From Bryum argenteum (Eukaryota; Streptophyta; Bryopsida; Bryales; Bryaceae): a stretch of DNA of 64,000 nt. A model generated the notes under the pieces. It saw only the letters and a program-made list of their open reading frames with translations. It searched no databases and had not been told where the DNA came from. Shown one piece after another: positions 39,241 through 53,300 of the stretch. The DNA is taken from assembly GCA_037043015.1 (NCBI GenBank), contig CM073327.1, forward strand, positions 974,727 to 1,038,726, written 5' to 3'. Position 1 is the stretch's first letter. Each line of letters starts with the position of its first letter. A program made the translations under genes and the position numbers.

Positions 39241-40763
39241 GAGGAAAACGGGGTGAGGGGGCTGCAAGACGCACACTAAGGGCCGAGGGAGGGGTCATGC
39301 GGATGTGAATAGAGGTGGGCAAAGAAAACGCAGAGCTAAGGCGAAGCAGGCAATGCCTGCACAAAACCAGAAAGAAGGCGAGGAGCAAGGCCGGGCACTT
39401 GTAGTGAGTGCGCAAAGCTAAGCTACAGTAGTCTTAATGCTTGTGAGGAGGAGCAGGGACACAAGCGTTCGGTTGAGATGTGGATACGGTCGTAACTTTC
39501 ACTAAATTATTTTTACTCGTCGGTAAGTAGAGATATGGTAGACTAACCAAGGTTAAGAGAATCACTCATCCTCTCGCAAAGAGAAGCTACGGTGAGGAAC
39601 AGCCGATGGGACGATCCGCCTGGACAAAGCCAGCGAGCGAGCGAGACGAGCAGGCCCGATCACTGGGGTTGGACCCTCCCTCCTGCAGGAAGTGGATAAC
39701 TAAAGGCGTGGATGGATGGATACCGTCCACCGACCCATCGTCCGCCCTCGACCGCGACTCCGAGTCCTGTGGGCTGAAACCGCAACCCGAAGACCGCGCA
39801 AAGCAGGAAAGCGAGTGCCTTGAGGGGCGAAGACGCTGCCAACAGTGCCAAGTCAGCGTTGCGGGGCACCGCCTTGGCCCGCCCGCCGTGCCATCCACCG
39901 CCTGCGTTTGGAAGCGCTAGAAATGGACGGCGACGTCAGGCACCCATCCGTCAGTTGGTCTTGGCGTGGCCAAGTCAAGTGGTCAACGAGGCAGTGCCGT
40001 GCCGTGCCGTCTGGCTGGGCATGTTGCTCACTGCGGCATTTGCCTGCTCGCGTCTTCAGCGTCGTAGTGAAAGGGGGTGGCACGCTCCCTCCCGTGAGTC
40101 CGGGAGAGAGCATCGTCTCGTCCCACGCAACCTGTTCCGCACTTCCGCTTTCGTCCCACCCCGAGCTGCACGTGAAAGGGCTGTGCGGTGTGCCCTTCAG
40201 AGCATGCCCAATCAGCTCCCTGTAAAGCGCCCTCCAAACGTGCTGTAACGGGACTCACGCCGACGGAACATGCGGTGCATTTCAAAATTGACGGGCTCCT
40301 GATCCAACCCACGCCCGTCAAACGCGCCTTGAGCCTCACTGTATGCGCCCGGTCCACCTCCAGCGTGGTTGTCTAGCCCTCCAGCGTGGCAGCTGCAGCC
40401 TGCACTGCAGTAGATGCGGCCGGCGAGCTTCACGCTCTTTTGCCTTTTCCTTCCCTTTCCAACCTCTAACGCTGATATCGTGTCGTTGACTGTGCTTGAC
40501 GGGAGCAAACTTGTCTCCCTGCAAAGCTGCGAAATATGCAGAGACCGGGAGGAGAATGGAGGGTCGCGGCATGATGAAGGGAGCAGTGCGGAGCCCATTG
40601 GGGTTCATAATTTCGGTCGGGCCCTCCATGAGCCGTTAGCGGGAGACGTTACCGTTTCGATTGGGCATGCTCTCACACTGCATCTTCATTCAAGGATAAC
40701 CTTGCCGCATCTGCAACTCCTCATGACTAGCACCACTCCCTACAATCTGGAAGCCGAGAATGT
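39241..40763. other. GC-rich block upstream of TypA
   Basis: After the TypA start the DNA turns GC-rich from about 39.6 to 40.75 kb, unlike the AT-rich flanks. It keeps several overlapping open frames on both strands, for example 39606-39920 and 39923-40225 on plus and 40212-40598 on minus. None shows a known domain, and their overlap in all frames suggests base composition more than coding. It may be the TypA promoter region plus an unrelated GC-rich insertion. Confidence 0.4.
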
Positions 40764-41129
40764 TAACCCTTAAACGTCAGGCTATACGGATTTGGGCAGC
40801 CCAGTATTGTATCACAGCATCTTTGGACTTGGGCACCATGAATAGTGCACTTTTTGAACTTGGGCATCATGAATGATCCAATCAATGATGAGCTTGCAAC
40901 CTCCTACAAGTATTGTACAACCCCAACCTACCTACCGCAATCCTTTCGAAGCACAAAATCACTCATACAAATTGTTATTTGAATTCTAAAATTTCACTTA
41001 TTGAATGCATCACAAGAAGATGACCAGTTTGACATCAAAATATAAGTGAAAAGTTGAGTACATTGAGTGCTACAGAGAAGATTCTGTTGGAATCGGCCCC
41101 CTCGGGGCCGCTCAGACGTTTAAGGGTTA
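40764..41129. mobile_element. MITE-like element with 15-bp inverted ends
   Basis: TAACCCTTAAACGTC at 40764-40778 is matched perfectly by its reverse complement at 41115-41129, enclosing 336 bp without coding capacity. A TA or TTA-like target duplication is possible (GTTAACCC at the left, GGGTTATC at the right). The left end, followed by TTTGGGCAGCC, resembles 47302-47356, where TTAACCCTTAAA is followed by TTTTGGGCAGCC. So this is probably one member of a family. Confidence 0.7.
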
Positions 41130-42710
41130 TCTGTCAATGAAACAACTCTCTCTATCAACTCTCTCTAATGCATAAATTGGTATGTAATCTTATTTTAGTA
41201 CTTTTCAATGGTTTGTAGCCAAGTGATCGCTTGAATTGAAGTATATACGCTCAAATAGGTGTTGGTGAGGATTGCCATTATTCTATTTTTCAGTATTTGC
41301 TCCAAAACCCTTTTTTTATTCTTTTTTGATTTTTTATGAGTAATAAGATTCATGATACTAGATTGTGTCTACTCTTGCATATACCACACCATACCAAAAA
41401 GATTGATGCCAATGTATGTTCAAAGAACATTTTTTGTAAGTAGCACATTGTTAACCCCTAAGATTCCTTATGTATTAAGTGCTTGAAACTTCAAAATTAT
41501 GATTTTCTACCTTTATGTATTACCAAAGGTGTGAACCAAACCTTTTTCCTTTTTTAAAACCTTCAACTGCAAGATATGGTACCTATGCCTATTCATAAAT
41601 CGCTATTTTCAAATTCGATCGTTGGATCACTACATTCAAAGTTTAGGCAACAATTTCTTTTTGGGCATTGCTTAAAAGGCATATTTTCCATGGTGCAAAG
41701 GAGGAATTGAAGATTGTTATCTCAAACATCTTACTAATATTTTTTTTGATGTAGAATATCAAGTTGGATACACCTCTGCAAGATATTATATACTCAATCA
41801 TTTTTTATCTTCATACAACTTCTTATCGAAAGAAGGATTTAGAAGAATTACATAGTAAAACATGGATCACGATACATATATCCGATTTTAGGAAAAAAGT
41901 GAACGACAATTAGGTGCCTTTATGAAAATACAAACAATCTCGCATTAGAGAATCATGAACATACTATGAGTAGTTCTTGATCTAGATTGAGATCTAGATT
42001 TAGATCTAGATCTAGTATGCAGATTTAGGATGAGTGTAGGTCGTACGAATGCTTAAGCAATGATGACAAATGCCTCCTCTTAATCGATACAACTTTAGTA
42101 GATCTCATATAAGTCACGGCTCTCTGTCAATCACACCCAAGACGTAGGACTCCATACGAAACATGCGCACGGAAGTAACATCCGCATTCTGCAAACCAAC
42201 AACTTTACACAAGCTTTTCACTTACCCAACTTACTCTTGTATTTTTTGCAATTATCAGAAGTTGTATATTATTCTAGTAGTTTTAACAGTTTGTGCTAAA
42301 TATGGTATGGTGCTCTATAATGGCTCAATTTTCAGCACGAGAAATCTACAGGATGTCTCCAGTACAAGCAATTTTCGTGCATGGGGAAAACTAGTAGAAG
42401 AATAGAGCAAGTGGAATCATCATTTTTGGACTCTACTACAATGAGTTATGAATTTTTGAAGTTGAAAGTATAGGTGTTCCTAAAATGGTTCCCTAAAAAG
42501 ATACTATATAATGTCTGCTATGAGTACATGATACTATTGCGTAGGGAATCTATTATGTACCTCTGACTCAAGATTACTAGGGCTCCATTTTCGGCATTGC
42601 GCCATTTTTGGCAGTGCTACCATAATGCTACTAACAATCAACAAGAATCTAATAGGAATTCTAATAGTAAATGTCACTTTGGTAGCAGCACATCCATAAC
42701 GAGGGACCAA

Positions 42711-42764
42711 GGATCAGCGATCGATGCACGCAACCGAGGATCAGCGATCGATGCACGCAACCGA
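42711..42764. repeat. Perfect 27-bp tandem duplication
   Basis: Two exact copies of the unit starting GGATCAGCGATCGATGCACG, at 42711-42737 and 42738-42764. Confidence 0.95.
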
Positions 42765-45700
42765 ACGTAGATGAGAGATCTGTAGAAGAAAGCGAAATGT
42801 TGATGAAGTATACTATCAAACACGGAAGCGCGTATCAACATCGAGACATCAAGACCTTTCAGACTTAGAAGCTGCAATCACCAACAGTGAGGCACAAACT
42901 GAGTATCCAAGAACAGATGGGCTGCCTCTAATCACGGATGACAGAAGAACTCAGCAACAAGACGACAAAATATTCAACATCATGGAAACGCAATTGCTTT
43001 GAGGAACGCATGAGCCATGGAACAATACGAATTTGACACAAGAAGTTGGACACGAGTACTACACTTCAGACACAACAAAGCATCTTTAACGCAACCCTGC
43101 CGACACACATGAGAGAGAAAATAGCAGTTTAAGGAAGCTTGAGATTTATCAAATCTGCACTAGTAACAAAACACGCCGACCGTAAGCTGCAATCAACCTC
43201 CTACTACAACACTATATCAAGAAGACATCATATACAAAAAGAAAACTTTTCTAGTGACGTATCGAATTGCAATCGTAACTCCACCCGGAAATAAGAGAGG
43301 ATGGTTTTTGGAATATAATAATATAGTAAACAATCAAGAATACGGAGAAACCAAAGTTCGCCGTATGTAGCGATGCGATCTTCAAGTACCTCGTCAACTA
43401 GGTTTGCATCATATCAAAGTGTCACTTATTGACTCGCCTAAATACGATGATAACAGTATTATTGGAGGTTCTTGAGAACATCGTGAAGGCTGGAGTGTTA
43501 CAAAAAGATGAAGAACAAGTACTATGAGGAACCCGAATGCGGAAGTTGTCACAAAGACATTTATAAAAAAAAGAGCTACTTGCACAAAGAGAGCAATTCC
43601 TCAAACCATTGATGCATCAACAAATCGCCGTTGCAACAAACCGGCAATACACATATGCTAAAACCGTTGATGCCTTGCTGGAATGGGCTATTTCGGCAAC
43701 TCTTTCTAGCAGCCAATTTTAGCAGCTTAACAACGGCGTTGATCAAGGTGTCCGAGTCTAGTGTAAACACGCTCTCAACAAGTGTCCACATTTGATGCAA
43801 GGTAGTGAACACACGAACAATAATTTAGTGGTACATGTAAGTATTTCATCCTTAACTTTTGCATTTTATCCCACCACTTCAAGAACAACAATATGAATGT
43901 GAAAAATTGTAGATCAATAGATACAAAATATGCGTTCGAGAGCATAAAGAGCTGCAGAACAAACGAAAACGTCCATTTACAAACAATTTGAGGAATGCGC
44001 ACAAATACCTCACTGAGAGATATCCTCAATGCCCACTTGGCATTGAAGTTTCCGATATCTCCAAAACTGTATTTTTGAGTTCAAAAGTATACTTGTTTAA
44101 TTTCAACAAATGCATAAAGTGAGTAACATGTAATAGATAGAAATCATCTACTGGAGCCACATGCTTGCACACATCAAAAGTGGAGTGTTTATGCTGATTT
44201 GATAAGAAGATATTGTAGTAGTGTCATCCTGCACAATCGCTTTGTTTGAAGAAGATGGCTCCAATGAGAGTATTGCACATTTTGCAGTCATTTAGAGAGG
44301 GCAGCTAAGCGTCGCGGTCAAAGCCTCAAAGACTGGCAGTGGAAGAACCAAACATCAATAGCCGGGAGAATTGGATGAAATACGTTACTCCGTAATTGAA
44401 TCTGAATCTTAATAGAAAAATTGCTACGCCTTTCATTACAGTTTGTGAAACAAGAGCTTGACCTGCAAATCCTAATGCTTCTAATTGTAATCAGCAGTGT
44501 AATTGTGTAATTTGCATTAATGCCGTAAAAAAAAACGTGGTTTTTAGGAGAGACCTTGCTACTGAAGAAAACTGTCTAAGGGCCGTCTTGACGGGAAGAT
44601 TGTTGCGAAACAAAGTACGCGATTGCTGCTACAAAATAAATTGTTCAAATTCATTTATTGTCACCAGAAAAAAGTACTATTTATAGCAGGTGTTGCGGAT
44701 TGTGTCAAAGTCATCGAAGCAGCGGCTACATAGAGTATCGAAGAAGCTTGAGACAATCCGAAATTGTAAGAACATAGGTGGTGGAGAGAACGCCAAAGAC
44801 AAAGGATATCGTGTTGTTGAGGAGTTGCTACTACCGCAATTAAAGAGTAACCCGTCGCGATTCTTTCTATCATACTTACTATCACCATCTAGCTCAACAC
44901 CAATGTTGGTACCTACATTAAACTTGTTGCCTTTAACAACAAAAGAAGATCAATGTCATCTAAACTACATAGTTTGATTACCGACGTGTGAGAGAGAAGA
45001 GAAGGCATAAAACGAGAGAAGCAAATGAGTGACCCTACAGTTGTGACAACAAACGTGTTTGAAAGACTCTCGTCAATCAAGAAACGACGGGTATTTTGAA
45101 AATATGTATGATTAGTTGCGTAGCATAGAAATTTTTCTTTATTATATTGATAAAGTTGCCATTCTTATTTTAAAAGAAGGCCCCCTATCATAGATATCAT
45201 TGTAAAATACACATTCTTTTGCTAGAGTCTTTATGGAATTGAGTGTTATAGTAAAAAAGATAGAAATACATGGAAAATATATCAATTCATAAAAGTAAAT
45301 TAAATGCATGGATTCTTTGTAATGCATAAAAATATATGAGTATATGAATACTTAACCAAATGAATAAATAGATTGTCTAAAAATTTGGTTGCAACGGCTA
45401 GAAAAATTGACATGTTGTCTCTTTGATTACATTCACATGGGCTCCGAAATTAAATTGGGAGAAGTAAGTGGAAGAAAGGTTAAACAGAGCAAATCAAAGC
45501 ATTTACGGAAAAAACTCATAGTTGTCTACAGGTTTAGATGGCTTTCTCAAGGTCTTCTAATTCCAAAGATGTAAGTATGGAAGAAATTAATGTTACACAA
45601 ATAAGGAGAAGTGCGATAAATAAAATTTGAAGCCAGAAGAAGGCTAAGAGAAAGGAGCATGTCGTTCTACGCCCTCCCTTTTGGCTTGGATTTCAAACAC

Positions 45701-46392
45701 TAAATTGAACGAAACGTAAAAAAAATCTATCCAAATACAGGTTGCAAAGTGTTCATGAACTTATAGAAACTAACATACAGTAGACCACATGGAAGCAAGG
45801 GAAACTCTAAAGTCCACCCACTTCCTTGAGTCATCCAACAAAAATGACCTTACAAAGGGAGGAGGGGATGGTAGGTGAACACTTCACACCTTATACAAAT
45901 ACCATTTGATGTTGGGGTTGATGACTAAAGGTTTGCCTATGACTTCCACATGGTCAACCACTTTGAGATTGAAGAAAATAGATGAGCCAAGGATGTAATA
46001 ATAGTTAAAAGAACAAATGAAAGTTCAAAAAGATGAACATAGAAGTTGGAGAAGAAATTGCTAAAAACACAACAATATTTTGTTTTGACAAATCAATTAT
46101 TTAATTTGAGGTTATAAATATTCAATTGAAAAAGCTTTACAAAGATATATGAGGTTTCTTCTAAGAAACGAGAGCATTCATCATTAACATGGAAAATAAT
46201 GTCTCGACGAGGAAAAAAGTGTGCAAGCTATATCACTCGCTTGCATATAATCTTATCAGCAAAAAAATTTAGTGAAAACTTGAAAAATAAAAAATGATTT
46301 GATGTTTTATAGGAGATTATAAAGGAAGGATGTGCTAGAGGTCATGAGTATGAGATAATTTATCTTGAATAGAAGAAAGATTTTTATTTGCA

Positions 46393-46773
46393 TTGGTTGT
46401 TGTCACGTATAAAGTCACCGTCAATTACGAAATCTTCGACACAAAAGTTGCAACTGAAGTGAACGTAATGGAAAAAAAGAAAGTCTTAAAGAATGTCTTT
46501 GTCCTTACAGTCAAAAATCTCAACAAGGTCAAAAGCACTCAAAAAATTGAGTATGAGATTAAAAAACACATGGGTAAGAACAATGTCATCAATATATTTC
46601 TTAGAATTGAGGGTAAAAAGTATGTAGAAAGTTGCAACGTCCAATCTTCAAATCGAGCCGTTTATGAGAAACACCTCAAACATGCACCTGATCAAAAAGA
46701 ACTTGCATATTTGAGGATTTTGGGAGTCAACACGACTTTTGCAAACACATTTGAAGCCATGGAAAATGACTGA
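46393..46773 (+). CDS. Orphan open frame, 126 aa, probably a mobile-element fragment
   Basis: It is the only frame of credible protein texture in this AT-rich stretch. It is Lys/Val/Asn-rich and contains KKHMGKNNVINIFLRIEGKK and then ESCNVQSSNRAVYEKHLKHA. The pattern, a basic region followed by a beta-rich segment, reminds me of nucleic-acid-binding ORFs of plant mobile elements, but I cannot name the family. There is no in-context ATG certainty and no splice support. The frame ends at a TGA after FANTFEAMEND. Confidence 0.35.
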   Translation: MVVVTYKVTVNYEIFDTKVATEVNVMEKKKVLKNVFVLTVKNLNKVKSTQKIEYEIKKHMGKNNVINIFLRIEGKKYVESCNVQSSNRAVYEKHLKHAPDQKELAYLRILGVNTTFANTFEAMEND

Positions 46774-49700
46774 AACAAGGGCTATTCAAAACAAGATCTT
46801 GAAAAAACTCACGAAAGATGTAGTCGAATAAGGCAATAACGAGATATGAAGGGAACTTCGAACTACGAGGGGTCAATGCTTAGGAACACAAAATATTATA
46901 TAAACACATTTTGAAATAAGTTGAACACTCAATTAGCCTTAATGAAGCAAACATTAGCGCCAACAATAGAATTCATAGATAATGTGGGAGAAATAATGGA
47001 TATTTTGGCTCTCAAAGGAAAGATGGACATGTCAAACTAGTTCTAACAAACAATACAATTAGATATAAAAAGTTATTATTGGTATATTTATATACCAATG
47101 ATAAATTTTTTAAAAAAAAATGTTATTACTAAACACTTCAAACTTGAAACAATTAGTCAAATCCAAATATAACACAAATAAAAATTGAAATAAGAATAAA
47201 ATTAAACAATAAAGAGTAAAATGAAAAGAGTAAAAGTAACAAAATGAATGTCAAAGTAAAAGTAATTAAATTTTGAGGATCAATTGTGCAAGTAAGTAAA
47301 TTAACCCTTAAAGATCCAAGAGGACCAAATCGGGCTTTCGCTATTTTGGGCAGCCTAGATGATTAGGTTAAAAGTAATATTTTTGCCTAAGATTTTTAAC
47401 GGGTGCTCTCCATATTACAAAATATATGTGGTAAAATTTGCAAAGCCAAATTCCAATTTTTGAGTCTAATACAAAAATTCTTGGTTTGCGAGCCAAACTG
47501 GGGCAGTTTAAATTTAGTATTCTTTTGAGATTTTTTTTTTTGAAATATGCTCTCTTGTTCACTCCTTCTGTGCTCTCATTTTTATGTTCTATAATCCTTA
47601 TCCCTTTCACTCCTTGTTGTATAATTGGGATCTTTATTAATAGTTCCCTATCTCTAAACCCTCGACCCGGTTCCCATCCTTTGTTCATTGTTCCCCATTC
47701 CTTGACCCCAACTCCCCTTCTTGGTTTCCTTCTTGATTCTCGTTCTTTCCCGATTTCCCATTCCCCAACTTCCCATCTTAGTCTTCATCATTCTTTTCCG
47801 GTTCTTGGTTCCCCAACTCCCCTTCTTAGTTTCCATCATTTGTTCCTAGTTCCCATCGTTCGTTCCTAGTTCTCATCATTTGTTCATTACTTGTTCATTG
47901 TTTCTATACGCTCTTTCTAATTCATCTCTTTTCTTCTCGATTCCAAGTTCCCCCCACATAATCCTTTGATTTCCGGTTTACTCCTTAGTTTGCTCCCATT
48001 TTACATGTTCCACATTCCTTGTCCCTTAGACCTCTTGTTCTATTATTGGAACCTAATAAACTCTTAATAACAATCAAATACTACTCACAGAAACTCTTCA
48101 AAATCTTTAAAAAATCTTGATACCATATATAAATAACCAAATGATGATGGCTGTAATCATTACCGTTGACCATGCATGTATGGTGGATCACCAAGTACGA
48201 ACAGAAAAAACCCTAATCGTGTTCTTTTATATATAGAGATTATGGTTTTTGCTGATTTTGAAAGTTTTACTCTCTTTATTGAGTATAAAATAAGTTGTAT
48301 TTGTTTTTAGAATAAACCTGTACTCTGATGTAGTTTTAGCACTGGGATCTTTATATTGTCTATTGTGCAGCTTCCTTAATAGTCTTATAATGACACATCT
48401 AAATTTCTCTCTAGATCTCCTAGATATTTAAGAGTTGAAGTGTCATAAATGAATATGAAGGTAAAATACAAACCTTAAAGCTTGCTCATTATTCAATGTT
48501 AACCTTACAAACTTATAATACACTTATTGTAGGTCATGCGGAGCAAAATTAAAGTCATGAAGCTTCATAAATTGTGAGGTCATATCGTACTAGTACGCAA
48601 AACAAGCTACAAAATTTCATCATTTTCACTTTAGAGTGGAAATTCTACCAATAAAAGCTACAACAATGAATAAATCTCCAACTAGAAAGTTATTCAACTT
48701 CATCTCAATACTACTTTGTACCAAAAAAAATCATCAAAAAAATTCTTGGCTAAAATTGCCTTGCAATGATGAAAATTGCCAAAAATTCTACAAAGGAAAA
48801 ATAGTCCAAAACTAGACCCTCTGCACTCAAATCCATGGGCCATTTTAGAACAACTTCAATCTTGTCAAGGTTTCTAGCACTTAAACTAGATTTTAAGTTG
48901 AATCTATCCCCAAAAGTAATTCAAAATCTAACGGTGGATATAGCTCCTTAAAGATCATTCATTTTATTTTTTTACTTTTTACATTAAGAAAAGATCATTG
49001 CGAATCTAATACCAAAAGTATTTGGATAAAAAATCTTCAAACTAAACAGTTGTTAGGTTTTATTTTAAGATTGTTATCATCAAAAGAAAACCTTCATCAG
49101 AATCTATCTTTGGTTTCACATAATTCACTTTCAATGATAAAACATGCTAAATGTTTGAAAACCAAATGAAACAAAAAGAAACCAAAAGAAACCAAAAGAA
49201 ACCAAAAGTGCCTTCACTAAATTGGTTGCTATTAATTCATTCCTCATTGTATGGGTCTGCAATATTACCTTACAAAACTAGGATTGATTTGGAACCTACT
49301 TCGAGTAATTTTGGATGAAGGACTTATGACTATTCAAAGTTTATGCCCTTCATCCAAAATGTAGAAAAATGACATTGGAGACGTTTAGGGGTTTAACACA
49401 TAATTGAAGACATAAATGGTAGTATAAGTGGTTGCTCTTTGGTTTACAATGAGTTAGATTAGAGTCGATCAGAGGTCTCTCTAGGCTATTTTTTAATTCA
49501 CATTTGCGTAAGTAAATGTTATGTTTTCTACTATTAACACGCAATTAAGCAATTATGCACTTTGCCAAGTGCACTCAATGGCATGTCAAAACAACAACAT
49601 TTTCCTCCAAAATGAAAAAAAACAACAAAAATTCCACACAAAAAAAAAATTTTAAATGTGGAGGCACTAAACTTAAACTAACGAGAAATAGTATTTTTTT

Positions 49701-50329
49701 AATAACAAATTTGTTGCTAAATCATGTTTTATTGCTTTGTAAATACTACCAAATTATTATATTCAAATATTGCCAACATCTATTTTATTATTTTGTGTAC
49801 CATATAAATTTTTGGAATACAAATCCCAATGGATCAATATGAAGGACAACGTCACGTCTTGGAGTGCAAAATTGAAATTTAAAGAATTTCAAAGATTCAA
49901 TTTTGTCCTTGAACTTCCTATAGTGTTTCTTTTTAGATTCAATGCAATTTTGATTATGAACTTCTACGTTGTACATTGCTATATGACATTTATATACTAT
50001 TTTTGGCATTTATACAATAGACATACTTTATAAGAGATAAAAGGCCAACATGTGCTATTCAACGAGAAAATATGTAGCATCTCGCTCTATATTATATGAA
50101 AATCCATACATAAAATTCATAAACGTCTTTAGAATCGATAGTAAATACTATAATATAACATGCATAATACTATAACCAAACATCTCATACTTTACTCAAA
50201 CATATCAATCAAACCTAACATGCCACCTAAACATCATATTGACTTGCTACTTATAAATCTCGATGCTCTAATCATCCTCCTCCATTGTCCTACCTCTCGC
50301 TTCATAGGCCTCATGTACCATACGATCCA

Positions 50330-53300
50330 TCACCGCCAAATGACACTGGGATCAATAGAATCTTGAAGACCACTGACGGACGCAGACTCCTCGACGCGTG
50401 AATCGCCCGGCTCACCGTGGCGAGTGTACCTTATGCCATCGGTGTTATAGTAGAAGCCGCCTCTAAATGTCATCATTGGTGCAGCGCCTCCTCGAAAGCT
50501 ATGGTGTCCGCCGATTCCGTAGATTGTGGAATGGATGGCACCATTGGTCTCGTTTGAATTGGAGTATCTAGAACCACCTCTCGTATCTCTCGATCCTTCC
50601 TCAAAGCCATTAGGTTCCACAGACGAATGAAGCCCGTCGTCACATGAGTTATGATCGCGCGAGGGTACATCCGTATACTCACGCGCGGTGTCGTCGTTTT
50701 GCCAATGTGTATGGTCTTTGGAATAGAAGTATCCGCTTCATCTCCAAGCTCGTCCTCGTCACTACCACCTTCCTCTCAACCTATGTTCATCGGATCTTCA
50801 CCCGGAAATGCCAACGCCGGTGCTCCTTGTTGCACTGGTCATCTCGAGGATCTGAAATTGTCCTTGGAAGTTGTCAAACAACTTTGTATACAAGAAGTTT
50901 AGCCTTTCCGGCTATCGTCAATGACAATGATCTCCGATCCATGGAAACCTCCATGAAGGATTGTCGGAATGGCCGTTGTAATGTTATACGCAGCCAAACC
51001 CCAACCAATTGGCAAATACGCATCCACCAGTCTAGAGAGCTCGGATGGCGATCGCTCGAGTCTATCACCCTCCGACGGTTGATGTGTCTCACTCCATTGA
51101 TCGTGAAATACAAGTGGTAGTGGACGGTCCCCAGAAACATAATTCTGGTTGGGGGAAGTATCAACAGGGTGTTGCATATGAACAACAACACCTCCAAATG
51201 GTTCCACCGCTTGCTGTAACTGACCACCCTGTGTAAAGTTGAGGGCATACTGATCAACCGAGTTTGCGCCAAATGCCCAACATCCATGTCGTTGAGTGCC
51301 ACCCTCGGGAAGTTTGAGCTTCGCGAACAACTCGGCATTACAAGAACACGGGCCGGTGGTAACAGAGAGAATCGCTCATCGTTCAACGCCCGTCATCCAC
51401 GCCGACAATTGTGCAATAACTTTGGTGAATCGCTTCTTCTTCCTGGGACCGTCTCCACGCTTTCCCCCACCACGCCGACAATCAACAACCCACAAGTACG
51501 ATTGTGTCAATCACGACATCGTGATGAAATAATCCTTCCTGCTCGAACCATAAGATGATCCGGTGTCGATGCAGAGTTGGCCTTCGAACTCAGAACACCC
51601 ACTTCCATGCGACGGTAGTGGCACCACCTTCATCTCACGATGCTTCCACTTCTCCATGTGTTTTGCAGAATGTCCGATAGTGAACCTCACGGAGGTGGGA
51701 ATAAGTTCACTTATGTCTGCCAACTTGACACCTTCTCTCGTGTAGGTTTAGCCCATGCGGCTTTTGTGTCTTTTGGCCAAGTCCTCGCCAAATGCATCAA
51801 TTTGCTCTCTTGCCCCCGGAAAATAATTCCGTGCAGAGATATGTGGAAGAACTCTTCCATGGAATTAGGTGAGCACTCTTTGTTGGACACCATTAACCAA
51901 CGAGTGATATTAGCGACCGCTTCTTGTCTCGTGATGATCCGGTCAATCGCACTGCAATAGTACGGGGATCCCTGCACGCATCCTTGATGGCGTGAAAGTA
52001 ATATGATTGTCGAGGTCTGCGATTGTCCTCCCCACCTGGCTTAGCTGCACAAGACTTGACTAGCCGTAGATAAGCAGACTGTGGAACCACATTGAGCGGC
52101 CTCAACCAATTCATGGTCATTCGCTTCCGATGCTCCCGTACATCCATAGTAGGATCTAGGTTGTTCTTGTCTGCAAACGCCTTCCACTTCTTCTCCTCTT
52201 CCTTGCTATAAAAGAGATAACCATCTTCGTAGTCCTTGCACACTTGAAGGATAGCTTCAAACACTCGCGCCGGGATTCCACGCATGAATGGTCAAGTCAT
52301 GATCCGCTTTGCCAACCTCTTGATTGTTATACCTTTGTTGCCCTCAACAAGGTTCTTCTGCACTGCATTAGCCGCACACGCCAGAGCTTTAGCCCTGCGT
52401 TCATCGTCTGCACGAACCAAGCTATCAGGCTTCCCATACAACTCCCAAATCTCGCGTAGCTTTCTCAAGTCCTCATCCATGGTGGAATATTTTGTCCTAT
52501 TCCATTCCTTCCGTTGATCCGCGCGGACTTCGCTAGACAATGCGGGATCATCGATACGACAAATGTTGCCTCCCGCATTTCAAAGATGTTAACAAACTCA
52601 AGACGTGAGAGTTTGTGTTGGCAACCTCTTCCTTCGCAAAATTGCAGTCCGCAACTATGTGTTGTCCATCCACCTGGCTCCCAAATGATCCTCTCTCAAG
52701 CCAACACAATCGAGAGTGTGTTTGCACGTGAATAGACGCTAATCCGTGTGTATCAAATATGCGTTGGAACTCTCGTTGTCTTTCTTTCGAGGGGAATGAC
52801 ACCTCTTCTCGCCGAACCACACCATCGCCGTCGAGTGACATCCACAATGTCTTGATCGGACGAAGAACCAACTTGCTTCACACAAGTCTTCTTGTCCTGG
52901 ATGTCTCATAAAGTCATAAACCTCTCTAACTCTCTTTCAGAGAGAGTGACCGATGGTTTGTCAAAGGACTCTCCACTTGGATAATCTTGTCGATCTTCAC
53001 CTCGAATACAATGTCCCCCCATAGTGATCCTTTCGCAATTTCTGCTTCAGTAGGTATCGGTGCTAGGAACTTACTTGACGTTGAGGCCTCCAACGCCATC
53101 CTCGGTTCCGACTCTGAATCCTCTTCGTCCTGGTCCGATACTTCTTGAAACTCGTCCTCCACTGCCGATACATTCAGTGAAGAACTCGGTACATAAGCAG
53201 ATGCTCCATGCTGAGCTGGAAACCTCATGGTTGTAGACCCACTACCCCTACCACGTGCCCTCGATCCTCGTCCAGTTGACCTCGCACCACTTGTAGCCAC

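Larger units (their letters stand above)
41130..49533. repeat. AT-rich repeat-laden DNA
   Basis: No intact gene was found in these 8.4 kb. Isolated features are a perfect 27-bp tandem duplication at 42711-42764, an element-like end at 41450 (GTTAACCCCTAAG), a second at 47302 (TTAACCCTTAAAG), and C/T-rich stretches at about 47.5-47.9 kb. The stretch 42.7-44.5 kb is less AT-rich and may be decayed coding DNA, but I could not read a protein from it. Confidence 0.55.

Noticed and set aside
47368..47869. Frames of 106 and 143 aa on opposite strands
   Set aside because: They lie in a C/T-rich low-complexity stretch, which gives Pro/Ser/Leu on one strand and Lys/Glu/Met on the other.
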